From GCA-2715645 sp042095375 (GTDB lineage: Bacteria > Bacteroidota > Bacteroidia > Cytophagales > MED-G16), in assembly GCA_042095375.1 (NCBI GenBank), contig JBELBJ010000002.1:1-64000 (forward strand): DNA of 64,000 bases. The letters run 5' to 3'. The notes under the pieces are model-generated. The model did no database searches. It was not told where the DNA came from and saw nothing but the letters and a program-made list of their open reading frames with translations. The first letter of the stretch is position 1. Every line of letters begins with the position of its first letter. Shown piece after piece: positions 61,717 through 64,000 of this stretch. A program made the translations under genes and the position numbers.

Positions 61717-63453
61717 TTATAACCCTAGCTCTTTTCTTTGAGTAGAATCAATATTAGAAGGTGAGTCAATCATCACATCCCTTCCTGAGGTATTTTTAGG
61801 GAAAGCAATAAAATCTCTTATAGACTCCTTTCCTCCAAACAAAGCACAAATTCTATCAAAACCAAATGCTATTCCACCATGAGGAGGCGTTCCATATTGA
61901 AAAGCGTCTAGCAAAAACCCAAATTGCTCTTTAGCTTCTTTTTCCGTAAAGCCTAAAGTCTTAAACATTTTTTCTTGTAACTCTCTTTTATAGATTCTTA
62001 TAGAACCTCCACCTATTTCAACTCCATTTACAACTAAATCATAGGCATTTGCTCTTACAGAAGCTGGATCTTTCTCAAGAAGCTCTATATCATCTTCTAA
62101 AGGAGAGGTAAATGGGTGGTGCATCGCATGAAATCTTTTAGATTCTTCATCCCATTGTAAAAGTGGAAAATTCACTACCCACAAAGGTTTGTATATACTT
62201 GGATCTCTTAAGTTTAATCTTTCTCCCATCTCAAGTCTTAACTCAGAAGTAGCATTGAATGTACTATTTTTTTCTCCTGCAAGGATAAGAATAAGATCCC
62301 CTTTATTTGCCTTACATAGGTTTGCAATCTGACCTAATTTTTTCTGATCAAAAAATTTGTCTACTGAAGATTTAAAAGTACCATCTTCATTACATTTAAT
62401 ATATACAAGCCCCTTTGCTCCTATCTGAGGTTTACATACAAAATCAGTAAGTTCATCGATTTGTTTTCTTGAATATTCACTGCAGCCTGGTGCAACTAAC
62501 GCTAGTATGTTTTCTGAAGAATCAAAAACGTTAAAACCATTTCCTTTTGCAATAGGAGAAACATCATTAATTTTCATCTCAAATCTTATATCTGGCTTAT
62601 CTGTACCATAATTTTTTATTGCATGATCATATTCCATAATTGGAATAGATCCTATATCTATATTCAAAACACTTTTAAATAAATGAGAAATAAGTCCTCC
62701 AAAAGTATCCAATATGTCTTCCCTTTGAGCAAAAGAAAGTTCGCAGTCTATCTGAGTAAATTCAGGTTGCCTGTCTGCTCTCAGGTCCTCATCTCTAAAA
62801 CATTTAACAAGTTGATAGTACTTATCAAATCCAGAAACCATGAGTAATTGCTTAAAGGTTTGTGGAGATTGTGGTAGGGCATAAAACTCTCCTTGATTCA
62901 TTCTAGATGGAACAATAAAATCTCTTGCCCCTTCAGGAGTTGATTTAATTAACACAGGGGTCTCTATTTCAACAAAATCTTTTTTATCTAGATAATTTCT
63001 AGTTTCTCGCATTAGAGAATGTCTTAGTTTTAGATTTTTTTGTAAAGGAATTCTTCTAAGGTCAAGATATCTATATTTCATTCTAAGTTCTTCTCCCCCA
63101 TCAGTTTTGTCTTCAATAATAAAAGGTGGAACCTTTGATTTATTAAGATATTGCATGCTTTCAACTACGATTTCTACATCTCCTGTCTCAATATTTTTAT
63201 TTTTCGCAGATCTCTCTGAAACAATGCCAAAAGCTCGTAAAACAAATTCCCTGCCACACTCTCTTGCCATCTTATAAATTTCTTTTGATGTAGATTCTTC
63301 CTCAAAGATTAGCTGTGTAACACCATATCGATCTCTTAAGTCAATCCATATCATTTTTCCTTTGTCTCTAACTTTCTGAACCCATCCACACAATGATACT
63401 TTTAAACCTACATGACTGATTCGTAATTCTCCACAAGTATGAGATCTCAACAT
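61717..63453 (-). CDS. aspS: Aspartyl-tRNA synthetase
   Basis: A 578 aa class II synthetase of the bacterial type. It has an N-terminal OB-fold anticodon domain (LKVSLCGWVQKVRDKGKMIWIDLRDRYG), motif 2 with KCFRDEDLRADRQPEFTQID, a GAD insertion domain (about 280-415) and motif 3 GIAFGFDRICALFGG. The length matches bacterial AspRS, and the GAD domain separates it from the archaeal form. Confidence 0.97.
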   Translation of the reverse strand: MLRSHTCGELRISHVGLKVSLCGWVQKVRDKGKMIWIDLRDRYGVTQLIFEEESTSKEIYKMARECGREFVLRAFGIVSERSAKNKNIETGDVEIVVESMQYLNKSKVPPFIIEDKTDGGEELRMKYRYLDLRRIPLQKNLKLRHSLMRETRNYLDKKDFVEIETPVLIKSTPEGARDFIVPSRMNQGEFYALPQSPQTFKQLLMVSGFDKYYQLVKCFRDEDLRADRQPEFTQIDCELSFAQREDILDTFGGLISHLFKSVLNIDIGSIPIMEYDHAIKNYGTDKPDIRFEMKINDVSPIAKGNGFNVFDSSENILALVAPGCSEYSRKQIDELTDFVCKPQIGAKGLVYIKCNEDGTFKSSVDKFFDQKKLGQIANLCKANKGDLILILAGEKNSTFNATSELRLEMGERLNLRDPSIYKPLWVVNFPLLQWDEESKRFHAMHHPFTSPLEDDIELLEKDPASVRANAYDLVVNGVEIGGGSIRIYKRELQEKMFKTLGFTEKEAKEQFGFLLDAFQYGTPPHGGIAFGFDRICALFGGKESIRDFIAFPKNTSGRDVMIDSPSNIDSTQRKELGL

Positions 63454-63546
63454 TTGAATTTTAGTTTAAACAAAAATAACAGTTTTATAAATAAAGGATT
63501 TATTTTTTTAATAATCTTGTTATGAAATGAGTAATTTAGTTTTTAT

Positions 63547-63996
63547 ATGACCTTGGAAACAAAAAAATATGAACTTTTTATGAGGGAAGCTTTAAAAGAA
63601 GCAAAAAAAGCATATGAAGAAGATGAGATTCCAGTTGGAGCGGTAATTGTATGTAATGATAAAGTTATAGCGAGAGGATATAATCAAATGGAAACACTCA
63701 ATGATGCAACTGCTCATGCAGAAATGATTGCTATTACATCAGCACAAAACAGTTTGGGAAGTAAATACTTAAATGATTGTGAATTATATGTCACTCTGGA
63801 GCCTTGCATGATGTGTTCGGGCGCAATATTTCTCTCAAAAGTAAAAAAAGTAGTTTATTCACTACAAGATAAGGAAAGAGGTCACCTATATAAATCAAAA
63901 GAATCTATCAATAAAAAATTAGTTATTATTGATAAAATCCTTGAAAATGATTCCAAGTTATTAATTAATTCATTTTTTGAGAAAATAAGAAAATAG
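63547..63996 (+). CDS. tadA: tRNA-specific adenosine deaminase
   Basis: A 149 aa zinc deaminase that converts A34 to inosine in tRNA-Arg(ACG). The zinc and catalytic motif HAEMIAI and the PCMMCSGAIF motif are both present. EDEIPVGAVIV is typical of the family. It is divergent from aspS with a 93-base gap; its stop lies just before the window end. Confidence 0.93.
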   Translation: MTLETKKYELFMREALKEAKKAYEEDEIPVGAVIVCNDKVIARGYNQMETLNDATAHAEMIAITSAQNSLGSKYLNDCELYVTLEPCMMCSGAIFLSKVKKVVYSLQDKERGHLYKSKESINKKLVIIDKILENDSKLLINSFFEKIRK

Positions 63997-64000
63997 ATGT

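Overview
The window is a low-GC, densely packed stretch of a chromosome from a member of the Bacteroidota, most likely a free-living marine Flavobacteriales-type bacterium. The evidence is a PorT-like type IX secretion (T9SS) protein, several secreted proteins ending in T9SS sorting domains, a short (290 aa) primary sigma factor, promoter boxes of the Bacteroidota type (TTG...TAnnTTTG), few Shine-Dalgarno sequences, very short intergenic gaps and AT-rich codon use. No phage, insertion sequence, CRISPR array or rRNA was seen. One 100-N scaffold gap lies inside an amidohydrolase gene (60979-61078).

Layout. 1-3.7 kb: end of biotin carboxylase (accC), a saccharopine-dehydrogenase-like protein, an SDR oxidoreductase and a PorT-like barrel. 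3.8-6.5 kb: translationally coupled engB-waaA-rsgA. 6.5-8 kb: NhaC-type antiporter. 8-13.7 kb: a Rieske oxygenase convergent with a GcvT-like protein plus two PYROXD2-like flavoproteins, a candidate demethylation or degradation module for a methylated amine. 13.7-17.4 kb: prfB with a classical programmed +1 frameshift, ilvE, a LolD/MacB-type ATPase and TerC. 17.4-27.9 kb: three tandem giant Asp-box beta-propeller proteins with T9SS tails, directly downstream of rpoD (28-28.9 kb). 29-31.5 kb: orphan ferredoxin, purB and a zinc-ribbon methyltransferase. 31.5-38.6 kb: two GT2 glycosyltransferases, a dihydroorotase homologue lacking its metal ligands, a PrsW-like protease and a metallopeptidase/propeller/barrel protein. 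38.7-39.8 kb: a very unusual membrane-anchored protein made of basic nonapeptide repeats. 39.9-43.8 kb: relA/spoT-fur-purA. 43.9-46 kb: tRNA-Leu, tig, clpP. 46-49.3 kb: lpxB, queD, a phosphoribosyltransferase, a TPR protein. 49.4-52.7 kb: a DUF2723 membrane protein and a tiny protein that is nothing but a signal peptide and a T9SS sorting domain. 52.7-59.7 kb: icd-leuA-leuC-leuD-leuB-nnr. 59.7-64 kb: a thioredoxin-like protein, the gapped amidohydrolase, aspS and tadA.

Most of the window is housekeeping. The parts that deserve attention are the nonapeptide-repeat protein with its acidic and basic repeat blocks, the Rieske/GcvT/PYROXD2 module, the tandem T9SS propeller family, the stand-alone T9SS tail, and the degenerate dihydroorotase and Fur proteins. 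No intergenic region exceeds 300 bases.
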